Positions 51,078-61,863 of a stretch of 64,000 nt of DNA are shown one piece after another (position 1 is the stretch's first letter; each line of letters begins with the position of its first letter). The stretch is from Spiribacter sp. 1M189 (lineage in GTDB: Bacteria > Pseudomonadota > Gammaproteobacteria > Nitrococcales > Nitrococcaceae). The translations under genes and the position numbers were made by a program. The stretch covers positions 310,001 to 374,000 of the forward strand of contig NZ_JBAKFF010000001.1 of NCBI RefSeq assembly GCF_040838345.1. Reading direction: 5' to 3'. The notes beneath the pieces were generated by a model that saw nothing but the letters and a program-made list of their open reading frames with translations, did no database searches and was not told the origin of the DNA.

Positions 51078-53097
51078 CGTCGGTCCTCAGGCATTGTGCG
51101 AGCAGTTTGCGCAGCCGGGCGATCGCTTCCCGGCGCCCGGATAGTCCAGCGGTCTGCGCCATGGCCATACCATCCATCGGCCGGTCCACCGCGGCATCCA
51201 GCAGCGCCCGGTCATCGCCGTCGAAGGACCCGGCGCCGCTGACCGCCCAGCGTGCCAGCGCACCATGGGTATCGAGCAGTGATCGATGGCCGCGGGCGAA
51301 GGCCTCGAGATCGACCTGATCAATGGCGGCTGGATCAACAGCGACGGGCAGGTCCTGCTGCAGTCGGGAGGCGAGCGCCGTGGGGACGTCGCTCAGGCCC
51401 TGCGCCAGCTGGTCGGGCAGATGCACGGCCATGCGCTGACGGGCCTGCGCCAGAAGCTCGTCGCCATGAGGATCCAGCCCCTGGAGCAGGATGACCGCAT
51501 GACTGCCGCTGCTAGCGTCGCGACGGTTACCCACCCGTGCCGGTCGAAGACCACAGGCAAGCCAGAAGTCTAGCACCTCGGCGGTCATCCCGAAGCTGGT
51601 GCCAAGCCAGTCGAGCCCGTCATCGAGAGCACTCGCTCGAGCGGCATCGACCAGTGCCCTGCCGATGCCGGCACGGCGGCAGTCCGGATGCACCGCGATG
51701 CGCTGGATACGCAGTCCCCTCCGGGTAGCGGCCTCGCTGATGCCGGCGTGGAATGTCAGTGACTGGGCGATCAGGTGCCCCGCCGGGCGGCGTCGGCCGG
51801 CATGGATCTCTCGGCTTAACGTCGGGTCGAGTCCGCCCTCGACACGGCCGGCAAGGATGCCGATGACGGCGCCCTGATCACGGGCCAGCCATAGACGCAT
51901 GGACGGGTCATCCAGCAGCTGTCTTAGGTCCCGGGGTCGGGTCTGGTAATGGCCGGCCACCAGCAGGCCGAATGCATCGGCAAGATCCTGTTCTCTGCCT
52001 GCCAGATCAGCGCCCGCCACGCATTCGATCTGCGGGGCACCGGCATTGTCATGGGAGCGTGGATCCGTGTCGAGAAGCAGTAGCGTGTCCACCAGGCACT
52101 CGAGGGGGTCGTCAGGTGCCCAGCGGATCGGTCGGGAGAGTTTTACATGGCGGAACGTACGCGGCTGGCGGGCGAGGGTGTCCGCCAGCCTGACGATCAG
52201 GCCGCGGCCGCTGCCCTCGTAGCCATGCACTGTGCCGGTGATCACGCAGCGGCGGTTTTCCTTGATCAGCCGCTCGACCAGTGGGAGGGGCATCGCGGCC
52301 GCCTCGTCGATGAACAGCAGTGAACGCGCCGGTCGGACATCTTCGGGCGCGAGGAAAACCGGGGGCGTCCGCCCGGCGCTGGCCAACGCGGTGGCAGCGG
52401 CGGACCGGGACGGCGCCGTGAGCCGGATATCGGCCCGTTCGCCAAGGGCACGGGCGGCGAGGCCCAGCGCCGCCGATTTGCCGCGCCCGCGATCGGCAGT
52501 GATCAGCAGCGTCGCCGGGTCGTCATCCCGCGTCAGGTCGGTGATCGCGTCGATGACGCGCTTTTGGGCCGCCGTGGGTTCAAGCGTGCCTGCGCCTACA
52601 CCCGGATAGCCCGTCGGACGGGGCAGGGCGTCCATGTCGTCACTCGCGGCCTGGCGTCGAACCGCCGGTGATTCCCCGAGATGGCGGATCAGCCGGCCAA
52701 TGAACGCGGATCCTGACGGGTCGGGAGAGACCCCTTCGCTCAGCAGTCGGGCCAGCGCGGGATCCGGAGCGGTTGGCCATGCCGCCGCCGGTGGGGTAAG
52801 CAGCAGACAGTGACCGCCGCCACCGATCGCACCGGCAAGAGCGCCGAGATCATCCGGATCGAGGCCGGAATGCGCGTCGATCACACCGGCGGCAAGGGTT
52901 CGTCCAAGGAGCGATCGACCCTGGCCGGCGGGGACTGCGCGAATCCCCCCGGCGCCGGTTTCGCCATCGCCTCCCGCGGTTGTCCCGACCCATCCAACGG
53001 CGTCGGGATCCTGTTCCGCAAGCAGGTTAAGTGCCTGCTGCCGGCATCCGGCCGCCGTGCCTTCGATCCAGATCAGATCGCGAGGCCTCTCCCGCAT
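51070..53097 (-). CDS. tmcA: tRNA(Met) cytidine acetyltransferase TmcA
   Basis: 675 residues. It combines an N-terminal DUF1726 domain, a RecA-like helicase module (TADRGRGKSAALG Walker A near 200, LLFIDEAAAMPLPLVERL Walker B) and a GNAT domain (IAVHPDCRRAGIGRALVDAA near 465). It acetylates C34 of elongator tRNA-Met with acetyl-CoA and ATP. Tight overlaps with uvrA (8 bases) and the ABC transporter (1 base) indicate an operon. Confidence 0.94.
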   Translation of the reverse strand: MRERPRDLIWIEGTAAGCRQQALNLLAEQDPDAVGWVGTTAGGDGETGAGGIRAVPAGQGRSLLGRTLAAGVIDAHSGLDPDDLGALAGAIGGGGHCLLLTPPAAAWPTAPDPALARLLSEGVSPDPSGSAFIGRLIRHLGESPAVRRQAASDDMDALPRPTGYPGVGAGTLEPTAAQKRVIDAITDLTRDDDPATLLITADRGRGKSAALGLAARALGERADIRLTAPSRSAAATALASAGRTPPVFLAPEDVRPARSLLFIDEAAAMPLPLVERLIKENRRCVITGTVHGYEGSGRGLIVRLADTLARQPRTFRHVKLSRPIRWAPDDPLECLVDTLLLLDTDPRSHDNAGAPQIECVAGADLAGREQDLADAFGLLVAGHYQTRPRDLRQLLDDPSMRLWLARDQGAVIGILAGRVEGGLDPTLSREIHAGRRRPAGHLIAQSLTFHAGISEAATRRGLRIQRIAVHPDCRRAGIGRALVDAARASALDDGLDWLGTSFGMTAEVLDFWLACGLRPARVGNRRDASSGSHAVILLQGLDPHGDELLAQARQRMAVHLPDQLAQGLSDVPTALASRLQQDLPVAVDPAAIDQVDLEAFARGHRSLLDTHGALARWAVSGAGSFDGDDRALLDAAVDRPMDGMAMAQTAGLSGRREAIARLRKLLAQCLRTDDE

Positions 53098-54941
53098 TAC
53101 TGATAGCCCGCGGCCTGCAGCCGGAAGAGCCGCGCGTAGCGGCCATCGGCATCCAGCAGTGCGGCGTGACTGCCGCGCTCGATGATCCGCCCGCCCTCAA
53201 TGACGATAATCTCATCCGCCATGCGCACCGTGGAGAAGCGGTGCGAGATGAGGATGGCCATCCGATCGCGGGTGAGTGTGCGGAAATGCTCGAAGATTTC
53301 CGCCTCGGCGGCGGCATCCATGGCGGCGGTGGGCTCGTCCAGCACGAGGATGTCCGCGCCTTCGCGCATGAACGCCCGCGCCACGGCAATCTTCTGCCAC
53401 TGTCCCCCCGACAGCTCGCGGCCATCGCGGAACCAGCGACCGAGCTGGGCATGGTACCCACCGGGAATGGCCTCGATGAAAGGCTCCGCCAGGCCCTGGC
53501 GGGCGGCCCGCTGCCAGCGCGCCTCGTCATCGAAATGACGGACATCGCCGGCACCGATGTTCTCGCCCACCGGCAGCTGATAGCGCATGAAATCCTGGAA
53601 AATGATGCCGATGCGCTCGCGCAGCGTCTGGCTGTCCCAGTCGTGCAGATCCGTGCCATCCAGCAGTATCCGCCCGGCCGTCGGTGCGTAGAGACCGGCC
53701 AGGAGCTTGATCAGCGTGGTCTTGCCCGAACCGTTGTCGCCCACCAGGGCGATACTGCGGCCCGGTTGCAGGTGGAGCGAGACATTGCGAAGGGCATCGT
53801 CCTCACTGCCGGGGTAGCGAAAGCTGACCGCCTCGAATCGTAACCCGTCACCGGGTACGGCACCTTTGGTGGCCTCGCCGGTGCCAACGGTTACCGGCTG
53901 CTCGAGATATTCATACAGATTGGAGAGGTAGAGGTTGTCCTCGTACATGCCGCTGATGGCGGTCAGGCTGGCACTCACGGCACTCTGACCCTGCCGGAAG
54001 ACGCTCAGGTACATGGTCATCTGACCCAGTGTGATCTGGCCGGCCACTGTGGTCATGACAATCCATGCGTAGGTCGCATAGAACGCCAGGGTGGCGATCA
54101 GCCCCAGGCCGAAGCCCCACAGGTCGCGGCGGAGGGTCAGCCGGCGGTCTTCCCGGTAGAGACGACGAAAGATGTCCCGATACCGATCGAGCAGCAGCGG
54201 CCCGAGCTGGAACAGCTTGACCTCCTTGGCGCTGTCCTCGCGGGCGAGCACGGTCTCCAGATACATCTGCTGGCGGGTATCCGGGCTGCGCCAGCGGAAC
54301 AGGCGGAAGGCATCGCCCGAGAACTTCGCCTCGGAGAAGAACTGCGGCAGTCCGGCTGCCACCAGAATGGCCACCGCCCAGGGTGAAAAGCCCAGCAGCA
54401 GGCCCGCAAAACTGGCAAGTGAAATGCCATTCTGAATGAGGCCGAAGGTGCGATTGACGAGGCTCAGGGGGCGACTGGACGCCTCGCGCCGCGCACGGGT
54501 GAGCTTGTCGTAGAACTCCGAATCCTCGAAGTCGGCAAGCTGCAGCGTCTGCGCCTTCTCCAGGATCATGACGTTGACGCGCTGCCCGAGCTGGGCACGC
54601 AGCAACGACTGGACGATCTGGATGCCGCGCTGGGCGCCGGCGATGCCCGCCATGATCCCGCCTTCGAGCGCAACCAGCCAGAGCAGCCGCGGCGGTATAC
54701 CCGCCTCCGCGTTGATGGCATCGACCACGCCATCGACGATGAGCTGGCCAACCCATGCGGCCGCCGCCGGCAGCAGGCCCGCCACCAGCGTGGCGACCGC
54801 CAGTATGACCGTGAGCGGGCGACTGGTCTGCCAGACCAGCTCGATGGCTCGCCGGCTGTAGCGGAAGACACCCAGATACTGACGCCAGCCCCGCGGTGGG
54901 TTGCAGTCGTTGGCGGTTGCCGTCTGCGCAGGGGATGCCAT
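53097..54941 (-). CDS. ABC transporter, fused permease and ATPase half-transporter
   Basis: 614 residues: membrane domain with six helices (about 35-330) and nucleotide-binding domain (about 365-605) with GDNGSGKTT (Walker A), ELSGGQWQKIAVARA (signature) and ILVLDEPTAAMD (Walker B). A homodimeric exporter of lipids, peptides or drugs is expected; the coupling segment LYLSNLYEYLEQP resembles lipid/lantibiotic exporters. First gene of the tmcA-uvrA operon. Substrate unknown. Confidence 0.9.
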   Translation of the reverse strand: MASPAQTATANDCNPPRGWRQYLGVFRYSRRAIELVWQTSRPLTVILAVATLVAGLLPAAAAWVGQLIVDGVVDAINAEAGIPPRLLWLVALEGGIMAGIAGAQRGIQIVQSLLRAQLGQRVNVMILEKAQTLQLADFEDSEFYDKLTRARREASSRPLSLVNRTFGLIQNGISLASFAGLLLGFSPWAVAILVAAGLPQFFSEAKFSGDAFRLFRWRSPDTRQQMYLETVLAREDSAKEVKLFQLGPLLLDRYRDIFRRLYREDRRLTLRRDLWGFGLGLIATLAFYATYAWIVMTTVAGQITLGQMTMYLSVFRQGQSAVSASLTAISGMYEDNLYLSNLYEYLEQPVTVGTGEATKGAVPGDGLRFEAVSFRYPGSEDDALRNVSLHLQPGRSIALVGDNGSGKTTLIKLLAGLYAPTAGRILLDGTDLHDWDSQTLRERIGIIFQDFMRYQLPVGENIGAGDVRHFDDEARWQRAARQGLAEPFIEAIPGGYHAQLGRWFRDGRELSGGQWQKIAVARAFMREGADILVLDEPTAAMDAAAEAEIFEHFRTLTRDRMAILISHRFSTVRMADEIIVIEGGRIIERGSHAALLDADGRYARLFRLQAAGYQ

Positions 54942-54999
54942 CGCCCCAGTTTAACGAATGACTTGACGACTGCGAGGGAATAGCGGTTAACTCCTGATC

Positions 55000-55086
55000 A
55001 TGTTGACGGATTTCAATCATCGTCCTTCCATTGTGCTTCTGCGCGGTCTATTCCCCGGGCTGCTGCTGCGCCGCGCGCGCAGTTAA
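55000..55086 (+). CDS. Candidate Leu-rich leader peptide upstream of leuA
   Basis: 28-codon frame from ATG 55000 to TAA 55086 encoding MLTDFNHRPSIVLLRGLFPG then LLLRRARS. Besides an Ile-Val pair it has seven leucines, including a CTG-CTG-CTG run and a CTA codon that should be rare at this GC content. CTGCGC (55066-55071) and GCGCAG (55077-55082) form a hairpin across the Leu run and stop, where a stalled ribosome would change folding. This is the arrangement of amino-acid attenuation. No good ribosome-binding site is seen, a weakness. Confidence 0.5.
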   Translation: MLTDFNHRPSIVLLRGLFPGLLLRRARS

Positions 55087-55123
55087 TCGAACCCCACTCA
55101 AGAAAAGACCTCATCCCTCTCCA

Positions 55124-55141
55124 ACCGCCCGAAACGGCGGT
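55124..55141 (+). promoter_or_regulatory. Hairpin between leader ORF and leuA (possible attenuator element)
   Basis: ACCGCC (55124-55129) pairs with GGCGGT (55136-55141) over a six-base loop. There is no following T-run, so it is not a classical intrinsic terminator; it might be an anti-antiterminator arm or act on leuA translation. Confidence 0.35.
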
Positions 55142-55175
55142 GTCAGTCCCGTTGCATGACAGGGAGCGCAAGACG

Positions 55176-56876
55176 ATGCTCGATGACCCGACCCGCAAAT
55201 ATCAGCCGTTCCGTCCGATCCGTCTCCGCGACCGGCAATGGCCGGACCATACAATCACCCGGCCGCCGGTGTGGATGAGCACGGACCTGCGCGACGGTAA
55301 CCAGGCGCTGTTCGAACCGATGGACGTGGAGCGCAAGCGTGCCTTGTATGACTGCCTGGTGGATGTGGGCTTCCGCGAGATCGAAGTCGGCTTCCCCTCT
55401 GCCTCGCAGGCCGACTATGACTTCGTGCGTCACCTCATCGACAGCGACGCCATCCCCGAAGGTGTCTGGATCGAGGTGCTCACCCAGGCCCGCCCGGAAT
55501 TGATCGAGCGGACCTTCGAGGCCGTGGCCGGCGCGCCCCGCGTGATTGTCCATGTCTACAACGCGACCTCCCCGGTATTTCGCGAGGTCGTCTTCCGACA
55601 GAGCGCTGAAGGTGTCCAGACAATGGCCGTTGAGGCGGCTCGGCAGATCCGCGGGCTGGCCGCTGAGCGTCCGGAAACCGTCTGGCGGTTTCAGTATAGT
55701 CCGGAGACCTTCAGCACCACGGAGCCCGAGTTTGCCCTCTCCGTCGTCGACGCGGTGACCGCGGTCTGGGAGGCCTCGGCGGAGGTGCCGGTCATCATCA
55801 ATCTGCCGGCGACGGTGGAGATGGCCGCGCCCAATGTCTATGCCGACCAGATCGAGTGGATGCATCGGCATCTCGCCCGGCGGGAGGGCATCGTCTTGAG
55901 CGTGCACCCGCACAATGATCGCGGCACCGGTGTGGCCGCGGCGGAGCTCGCGCTCATGGCCGGGGCCGATCGCGTCGAGGGTTGTCTTTTCGGCAACGGT
56001 GAGCGCACGGGCAATGTCGATCTCGTCACCCTCGCCCTCAATCTCTATACCCAGGGCGTGCATCCGGGGCTGGATTTCTCGCGCATCAATGACGTGCTGC
56101 GCACCGTCGAGCACTGTACCCAGATTCCGGTTCACCCACGGCATCCCTACGTCGGCGACCTGGTCTTCACCGCATTTTCCGGATCCCATCAGGATGCCAT
56201 TCGCAAGGGCTTTGCCGTGCAACCGGAGGATGGACTCTGGTCGGTGCCTTATCTGACGATCGACCCGCGCGATCTCGGCCGCAGCTACGAGTCGGTAATC
56301 CGGGTCAACAGCCAGTCGGGCAAGGGCGGCATGGCCTATTTAATGGAGCAGGCATACGGCGTGACGCTGCCGCGGCGTCTGCAGGTGGAATTCTCGCGGG
56401 TGGTGCAGGCGCACATGGACGCCGGGGGCGGTGAGGTCTCCGCCGAGGCGCTGTGGGATCTTTTTGAAAGAGAGTATCTGCTGCTGGAAGCCCCGATCCA
56501 CTACATCGGTCATACGCTGTTCGATGCCGGCGAGCGGCAGGGCCTGCGCCTTTGCATTCGCCAGCAGGGGGAGACCGTCACTCTCAACGGCTTTGGCAAC
56601 GGGCCCATCGATGCCCTGCTGGATGCGCTGGGCAGTCCGGTGCGGGTACAGCACTACGAGGAGCACTCCCTGAGCCATGGCTCCGATGCCGGCGCGGTGT
56701 GTTTCATGGAACTTGCCGCCGAGGGAATCGACGGTGACGTCTACGGTGTGGGGATGGATGCCAATATCGTCACCGCATCGGTGCGGGCGGTCCTCAGCGG
56801 GATCAATCGCATGGCGTCTCAGGCACCGGTGGTACTCGGCAATGCCGCCAGCGTGGCCAGGAATGCCTCGCCGTAG
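55176..56876 (+). CDS. leuA: 2-isopropylmalate synthase, long (LeuA2) form
   Basis: 566-residue enzyme condensing acetyl-CoA with 2-oxoisovalerate, first step of leucine synthesis. DLRDGNQAL (catalytic Arg/Asp), [16 protein letters not shown] (metal His region), [12 protein letters not shown] and the C-terminal regulatory domain with [14 protein letters not shown], which confers leucine feedback, are present. ATG 55176 has GGGAG upstream; a GTG at 55140 would lie in the leader hairpin. The 3' end overlaps convergent recQ by 58 bases. Confidence 0.95.
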   Translation: MLDDPTRKYQPFRPIRLRDRQWPDHTITRPPVWMSTDLRDGNQALFEPMDVERKRALYDCLVDVGFREIEVGFPSASQADYDFVRHLIDSDAIPEGVWIEVLTQARPELIERTFEAVAGAPRVIVHVYNATSPVFREVVFRQSAEGVQTMAVEAARQIRGLAAERPETVWRFQYSPETFSTTEPEFALSVVDAVTAVWEASAEVPVIINLPATVEMAAPNVYADQIEWMHRHLARREGIVLSVHPHNDRGTGVAAAELALMAGADRVEGCLFGNGERTGNVDLVTLALNLYTQGVHPGLDFSRINDVLRTVEHCTQIPVHPRHPYVGDLVFTAFSGSHQDAIRKGFAVQPEDGLWSVPYLTIDPRDLGRSYESVIRVNSQSGKGGMAYLMEQAYGVTLPRRLQVEFSRVVQAHMDAGGGEVSAEALWDLFEREYLLLEAPIHYIGHTLFDAGERQGLRLCIRQQGETVTLNGFGNGPIDALLDALGSPVRVQHYEEHSLSHGSDAGAVCFMELAAEGIDGDVYGVGMDANIVTASVRAVLSGINRMASQAPVVLGNAASVARNASP

Positions 56877-58645
56877 CGCTCCAGCTTTCGCGCCCCGACA
56901 CCGGGCAGGTCGGCGAATTCGGCAAGATTCGTCGGGCGCTGCTCGAGCATGGCGAGCAGCGTCGCATCGTGGAAGATGACGTACGGCGGCACACCCTCAT
57001 GCTCGGCAAGGCGCCGACGCGCCGCGCGCAGGGCGGCCCAGGTGTCGGGATCCACGGCCACGTCGGCGGCGGCGACCCGCATTCGCGGCTGCGCCCGCCG
57101 GCTGGGCAGGTCCTCGCGCAGAAACAGCTCAGTCTCGCCCCGTAACAGCGGGCGACAGGCCTCGGCGAGGCGCAGGCCGCCGTGGCCCTCGGGGTCCGGC
57201 TCAAGGTAGCCGTGCGCCAGTAGTTGCCGGATGATGGACTGCCAGGTCGCCCGGGGCAGATCAGTGCCGATGCCGAAGGTGCTCAAGCGCTCATGCCCGC
57301 GCTGTCGAAGCCGGTCGTTATCCTCGCCGAGCAGCACATCAATGACGTGGCCAGCCCCGAAGCGCTGCCCTGTGCGGTATACACAAGACAGCAGCCGTCT
57401 CGCCGGATCCGTTGCGTCCCAGGTGCGCGGCGGATTCTGGCAGTTATCGCAGTTGCCGCAGCGATCTGGATACACCTCGCCGAAATGTGCGAGCAGGGTG
57501 GGCCGACGGCACTGGCTGGTCTCGCAGAAGGCGAGCAGCGCCTCCAGGCGCTGTTGCTCACGGCGCTTGTGGCCCGCGCCAGCCTGCGAGTCGGCGCTCA
57601 TCTGACGGATGCGGTAGATGTCCTGCAATCCATACACAAGCCATGCCTCCGCCGGGAGCCCGTCGCGACCGCCCCGTCCGGTCTCCTGATAGTAGGCCTC
57701 GAGGGTCTTGGGCAGATCCAGGTGGGCGACAAAGCGGACATCCGGCTTGTCGATACCCATGCCGAAGGCAACGGTGGCTACCATCACCAGGCCATCCTCG
57801 CGCAGGAAGCGTGACTGGTGATGCTGGCGCAGGGCCGGCTCGAGGCCGGCATGGTAGGCAAGCGCCGGGATCCCGCGGGTGTTGAGCCAGTCGGCGATCT
57901 GTTCGGTGGCTCGGCGTGACATGCAATAGACGATCCCGGACTCACCAGCATGCCGTTCGCGGATGAAGCGCAGGAGTTGGTCCCGAGGCCGGTCCTTGAG
58001 CCCGATTTCGTAGCGGATGTTGGGTCGGTCGAAACTGGAGACGAAAACTCGGGCATCGGCGGGTAGCAGTCGCTGGCGGATCTCCTCGCGGGTGCGTTGA
58101 TCGGCCGTGGCCGTGAGGGCGATACGTGGAACGCCGGGAAATCGGTCGCCGAGGATGTCCAGCTGCAGATACTCGGGTCGGAAATCATGTCCCCATTGAG
58201 AGACGCAATGCGCTTCGTCGATGGCGAATAGCGCGATCCTGACGTCTGACAGCCGCTGCAGGAGGTCGCTGCCGAGGAGCCGCTCCGGTGCGACGTAGAG
58301 CAGATCGAGTTCACCGGCCTGCAGGGCGCGTTCGATATCGAGCCGTTCCTCAGCGCAGAGACTGGAGTTCAGCGCCGCGGCGCGGACGCCCTGCTGACGC
58401 AGGGCGGCGACCTGATCGGACATGAGAGCGATCAGCGGCGAAACGACCACCGCCACACCATCGCGCAGCAGGGCGGGGATCTGGTAGCAGAGCGACTTCC
58501 CGCCACCGGTGGGCATCAGCACCAGGGCATTGCCACCGTCGGCCACGCAGTCGATGACCTCGCCCTGCTGACCGCGAAAGCGCGAATAACCGAATACCTG
58601 TTCCAGCACGGCCCGAGCGGCCGTGCTCCCCTGCGATGGCTTCAT
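56819..58645 (-). CDS. recQ: ATP-dependent DNA helicase RecQ
   Basis: 608 residues: RecA domains with [12 protein letters not shown] (Walker A) and [17 protein letters not shown] (motif II plus aromatic loop), RQC with zinc cysteines (CDNC-type, about 370-400), winged helix, and C-terminal HRDC (about 525-600). RecQ restarts forks and feeds RecFOR recombination. Overlaps the leuA end by 58 bases tail to tail. Confidence 0.95.
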   Translation of the reverse strand: MKPSQGSTAARAVLEQVFGYSRFRGQQGEVIDCVADGGNALVLMPTGGGKSLCYQIPALLRDGVAVVVSPLIALMSDQVAALRQQGVRAAALNSSLCAEERLDIERALQAGELDLLYVAPERLLGSDLLQRLSDVRIALFAIDEAHCVSQWGHDFRPEYLQLDILGDRFPGVPRIALTATADQRTREEIRQRLLPADARVFVSSFDRPNIRYEIGLKDRPRDQLLRFIRERHAGESGIVYCMSRRATEQIADWLNTRGIPALAYHAGLEPALRQHHQSRFLREDGLVMVATVAFGMGIDKPDVRFVAHLDLPKTLEAYYQETGRGGRDGLPAEAWLVYGLQDIYRIRQMSADSQAGAGHKRREQQRLEALLAFCETSQCRRPTLLAHFGEVYPDRCGNCDNCQNPPRTWDATDPARRLLSCVYRTGQRFGAGHVIDVLLGEDNDRLRQRGHERLSTFGIGTDLPRATWQSIIRQLLAHGYLEPDPEGHGGLRLAEACRPLLRGETELFLREDLPSRRAQPRMRVAAADVAVDPDTWAALRAARRRLAEHEGVPPYVIFHDATLLAMLEQRPTNLAEFADLPGVGARKLERYGEAFLATLAALPSTTGA

Positions 58646-58759
58646 TTGCGCCTTTTCAGGAGCCGGCGATGAGCAGGCTTTTGCAATGCGGGCGCTTCAT
58701 CAAGAGAGATCATCCTGGTGAAAGTGGACCGTCATGATATCGCCGTCGCGCCCCGCAAG

Positions 58760-61700
58760 TCAGTGGAAATTGCGTGACCGGGTTTGCAGCTCCCCCAGCA
58801 GATGGCTATGATCTTCGAGACGTCCGGCGACCAGATGGCAGACGTCACCGCGGCGCTCCCATATGCCCACGACGCCGAGCAGACGCGCCCCAACCACCAG
58901 TGATCGCTGCCGTGCGGCCAGGTCTTTCCAGATCACCACATTGGTGACCCCGGATTCGTCTTCCAGTGTCAGGAAGACCACGCCACCGGCGGCGCCGGGC
59001 CGTTGTCGGTTGATCACGAGCCCGGCTGCCCGGGCGATTCGACGATGTCCGGTCTGTGCCAGTTCACTCACGGGGCGATAGCCGCTGCGCCGCAGCCGAT
59101 CGCGTAGCAGTGCCAGAGGGTGCCGGCCCAGCGTCAGCCCGAGGCTGCGATAATCACCCAGCAGATCTTCGGCTTCGGAAGGGGCGGGCAGCGCCGGGGG
59201 TGTCTCGGAGTGAGGGGTCGAGTCCAGTAACGGACCCCGGGCCTCAATACCGAGTACCTGCCACCATGCCTGACGCCGATGTCCGCCAAGCCCGGCCATG
59301 GCCCCGGCATCAGCGAGTGCGCGCAGATTGCCGCGATCGAGCCCGGCGCGATGAGCCAGGTCGCCTATGTTGCTGAAAGGGCCATCCGTTTCGCGGCTCT
59401 GACGGATCCGCTCTGCCGCGGCCCTGCCGAGGCCGCGGATCAGACGCAGGCCGAGGCGCAGCACAGGCCGTTGGGATGGGGCCTCTTTATTGTCATGCTC
59501 AAGGCTGCAGTCCCAGTCGCTGTACCGGACATCCACACCCCGCACCACGACGCCATGAGCGCGGGCGTCACGGACCAGCTGCGCTGGTGCGTAGAACCCC
59601 ATGGGCTGACTGTTGAGCAGGGCGCAGACAAAAACGTCGGGGTAGTGGCGCTTGATCCAGGCAGAGACATAGACGAGCAGGGCAAAGCTGGCGGCATGGG
59701 ATTCCGGGAAGCCGTACTCGCCGAAACCGCAGATCTGCTCGAAGACCCGTTCGGCAAATGCCGGTGCGTAACCACGCTCGGCCATCCCCTGCAGCAGCCG
59801 TTCGCGGAACGGACCCAGTCCGCCACGTTTTTTCCATGCCGCCATGGCCCGACGCAGGGAATCCGCCTCTCCCGGGGTAAAGCCGGCGGCCACCACGGCC
59901 AGCTGCATGACCTGTTCCTGGAAGATGGGAACGCCCAGGGTGCGTTCCAGCACGCCGCGAACCTCGTCGCTGGGATAGTCCACCGCCTCACTGCCCTCGC
60001 GGCGTCGCAGATAGGGGTGGACCATATCGCCCTGGATGGGGCCGGGCCGGACGATGGAGATCTCGATCACCAGATCGTAGAAACACGCTGGCCTGAGCCG
60101 CGGCAGCATGGCCATCTGCGCTCGTGACTCCACCTGGAAAACGCCAACGGTGTCGGCCTGGCAGAGCATTGCGTAGACGGATGGATCCTCGGCCGGAATG
60201 TCCGCCAGCGTCAGACAGCGGCCGTGATGCTGTTCGATGAGCGCCAGGCTCCGACGGATGGCACTCAGCATGCCCAGCGCCAGGCAGTCGACCTTGAGCA
60301 GCCCCAGGGTCTCCAGGTCGTCCTTGTCCCACTGGATGATGCTGCGTCCCGCCATGGCCGCGTTCTCCGTGGGAACCAGCTCGCTGAGTGGGCCACGGCT
60401 GATCACGAACCCACCGACATGCTGTGAGAGATGGCGCGGGAATCCGAGCAGCTCGCGGGTGAGCGTGAGCAGGCGGTGAACCACCGGGTTCTGCGGATCG
60501 AATCCCGCCTCGCGCAGGCGCTCGTCATCAATCGTCCGGCCATCCCACCACTGCATGCTACCCGCCAGTCGGTCGACCTGTTCCCCATCCAGCCCGAGTG
60601 CCTTGCCGACATCCCGCAACGCGCTGCGGGGGCGATAGCTGATGACCGTGGCAGCCAGCGCGGCACGATGCCGGCCGTATTTGCGATAGACGTACTGGAT
60701 GACCTCCTCGCGGCGGTCATGCTCGAAGTCAACATCGATATCCGGCGGTTCGTTGCGCTCGCGGGAAATGAAACGTTCGAACAACAGGCTGGAGCGGGCG
60801 GGATCCACGGCAGTGATGCCCAGGCAGTAGCAGACGCTCGAGTTGGCGGCCGAGCCGCGCCCCTGGCACAGAATGCCCTGGCGTCGTGCAAAGTCGACGA
60901 TATCGTGCACCGTCAGGAAGTAGGGCTCGTAGGCCAGATCCTGAATGATCTGCAGCTCGTGTTCGATGCTCTGACGAATGCGTTCGGGGACCCCCTCCGG
61001 CCATCGCCGACCGGCTCCGGCCTCCACCAGATGACGCAGCCAGCTCGTGGGGGTATGCGCCGCCGGTACCAGCTCTTCCGGGTATTCGTAGCGCAGTTCA
61101 TCCAGGGAAAATCGGCAGCGCGCGGCGATAGCCACCGTCTCGGCGAGCATGGCCGCGGGGTAGTCCCGCCCCAGGCGTCTGCGCGGGCGTAGATGCCGTT
61201 CGCCATTGCGGGCAAGCGCGTCGCCAAGTGTGCCCACCGGTTGCCCATGGCGAATGGCGGTGAGTGTGTCCTGCAGGGCCCGTCGTCCGCGCCGATGCAT
61301 GAGAACACCGCCACTGGCCACCGCCGGCAAGTGATATCGGTGGGCTAGCACCTGGCAGTGGTCGAGGCGTTCGCTATCACGTCCGTCACGCCGGGTCTGC
61401 GCCGTCAGCCAGCTGCGTTGTGGAAAGGTCCGGCGAAGCCATTCGATGTCGCCTTCGTCGGTGCCGGGCTCTGTTATGAGCAGGGCAAGGCAGCCCGGGA
61501 TGCCGTCCTGCAGGTCTTCGCGTTCAAGCCGATAGTGCCCCTTTCCTGCCTGACTTCGGCCCAGCGCAATGAGCGCGGAGAGCCGGCCATAGGCGTAGCG
61601 ATCGGGTGCCAGTAGGATCAGGTGAAGGCCATCCGTCAGGCGTAACTCGCTGCCCACGATCAGTTGGATGCGGCGCTCACGGGCGGCCGCATGGGCCCGA

Positions 61701-61861
61701 ACCACCCCGGCGAGGGAGCACTCGTCGGTAATGGCCAGTGCCTCGTAGCCCAGTTCATCGGCCCGCCTGATCAGCTCCTCGGGGTGTGAAGCCCCCCGCA
61801 GGAAGCTGAAGTTGCTGACGCAGTGAAGCTCGGCGTAGGCCGGCATCGTTGCATCCATCAT
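58760..61861 (-). CDS. dnaE2: Error-prone DNA polymerase ImuC (DnaE2)
   Basis: 1033-residue C-family polymerase of the SOS mutasome. N-terminal PHP domain (YAELHCVSNFSFLRGASHPEEL), polymerase palm with DIDVDFEHDRREEVIQYV and GRGSAANSSVCYCLGI, a thumb with AASFALLVYVSAWIKRHYPDVF, and a C-terminal OB fold. Short C-terminus without the DnaE1 tau-binding part fits ImuC. Starts 2 bases after the EamA stop; an inner ATG five codons on is possible. Confidence 0.95.
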   Translation of the reverse strand: MMDATMPAYAELHCVSNFSFLRGASHPEELIRRADELGYEALAITDECSLAGVVRAHAAARERRIQLIVGSELRLTDGLHLILLAPDRYAYGRLSALIALGRSQAGKGHYRLEREDLQDGIPGCLALLITEPGTDEGDIEWLRRTFPQRSWLTAQTRRDGRDSERLDHCQVLAHRYHLPAVASGGVLMHRRGRRALQDTLTAIRHGQPVGTLGDALARNGERHLRPRRRLGRDYPAAMLAETVAIAARCRFSLDELRYEYPEELVPAAHTPTSWLRHLVEAGAGRRWPEGVPERIRQSIEHELQIIQDLAYEPYFLTVHDIVDFARRQGILCQGRGSAANSSVCYCLGITAVDPARSSLLFERFISRERNEPPDIDVDFEHDRREEVIQYVYRKYGRHRAALAATVISYRPRSALRDVGKALGLDGEQVDRLAGSMQWWDGRTIDDERLREAGFDPQNPVVHRLLTLTRELLGFPRHLSQHVGGFVISRGPLSELVPTENAAMAGRSIIQWDKDDLETLGLLKVDCLALGMLSAIRRSLALIEQHHGRCLTLADIPAEDPSVYAMLCQADTVGVFQVESRAQMAMLPRLRPACFYDLVIEISIVRPGPIQGDMVHPYLRRREGSEAVDYPSDEVRGVLERTLGVPIFQEQVMQLAVVAAGFTPGEADSLRRAMAAWKKRGGLGPFRERLLQGMAERGYAPAFAERVFEQICGFGEYGFPESHAASFALLVYVSAWIKRHYPDVFVCALLNSQPMGFYAPAQLVRDARAHGVVVRGVDVRYSDWDCSLEHDNKEAPSQRPVLRLGLRLIRGLGRAAAERIRQSRETDGPFSNIGDLAHRAGLDRGNLRALADAGAMAGLGGHRRQAWWQVLGIEARGPLLDSTPHSETPPALPAPSEAEDLLGDYRSLGLTLGRHPLALLRDRLRRSGYRPVSELAQTGHRRIARAAGLVINRQRPGAAGGVVFLTLEDESGVTNVVIWKDLAARQRSLVVGARLLGVVGIWERRGDVCHLVAGRLEDHSHLLGELQTRSRNFH

Positions 61862-61863
61862 GC

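Noticed and set aside
55143-56222. 359-codon minus-strand frame opposite leuA
   Set aside because: Third-position composition mirrors leuA; leuA motifs are complete, so this is not a gene.
58646-58759. Gap between recQ and dnaE2 as an SOS operator region
   Set aside because: No CTGT-N8-ACAG LexA-type box was found by eye; nothing else supportable in the gap.
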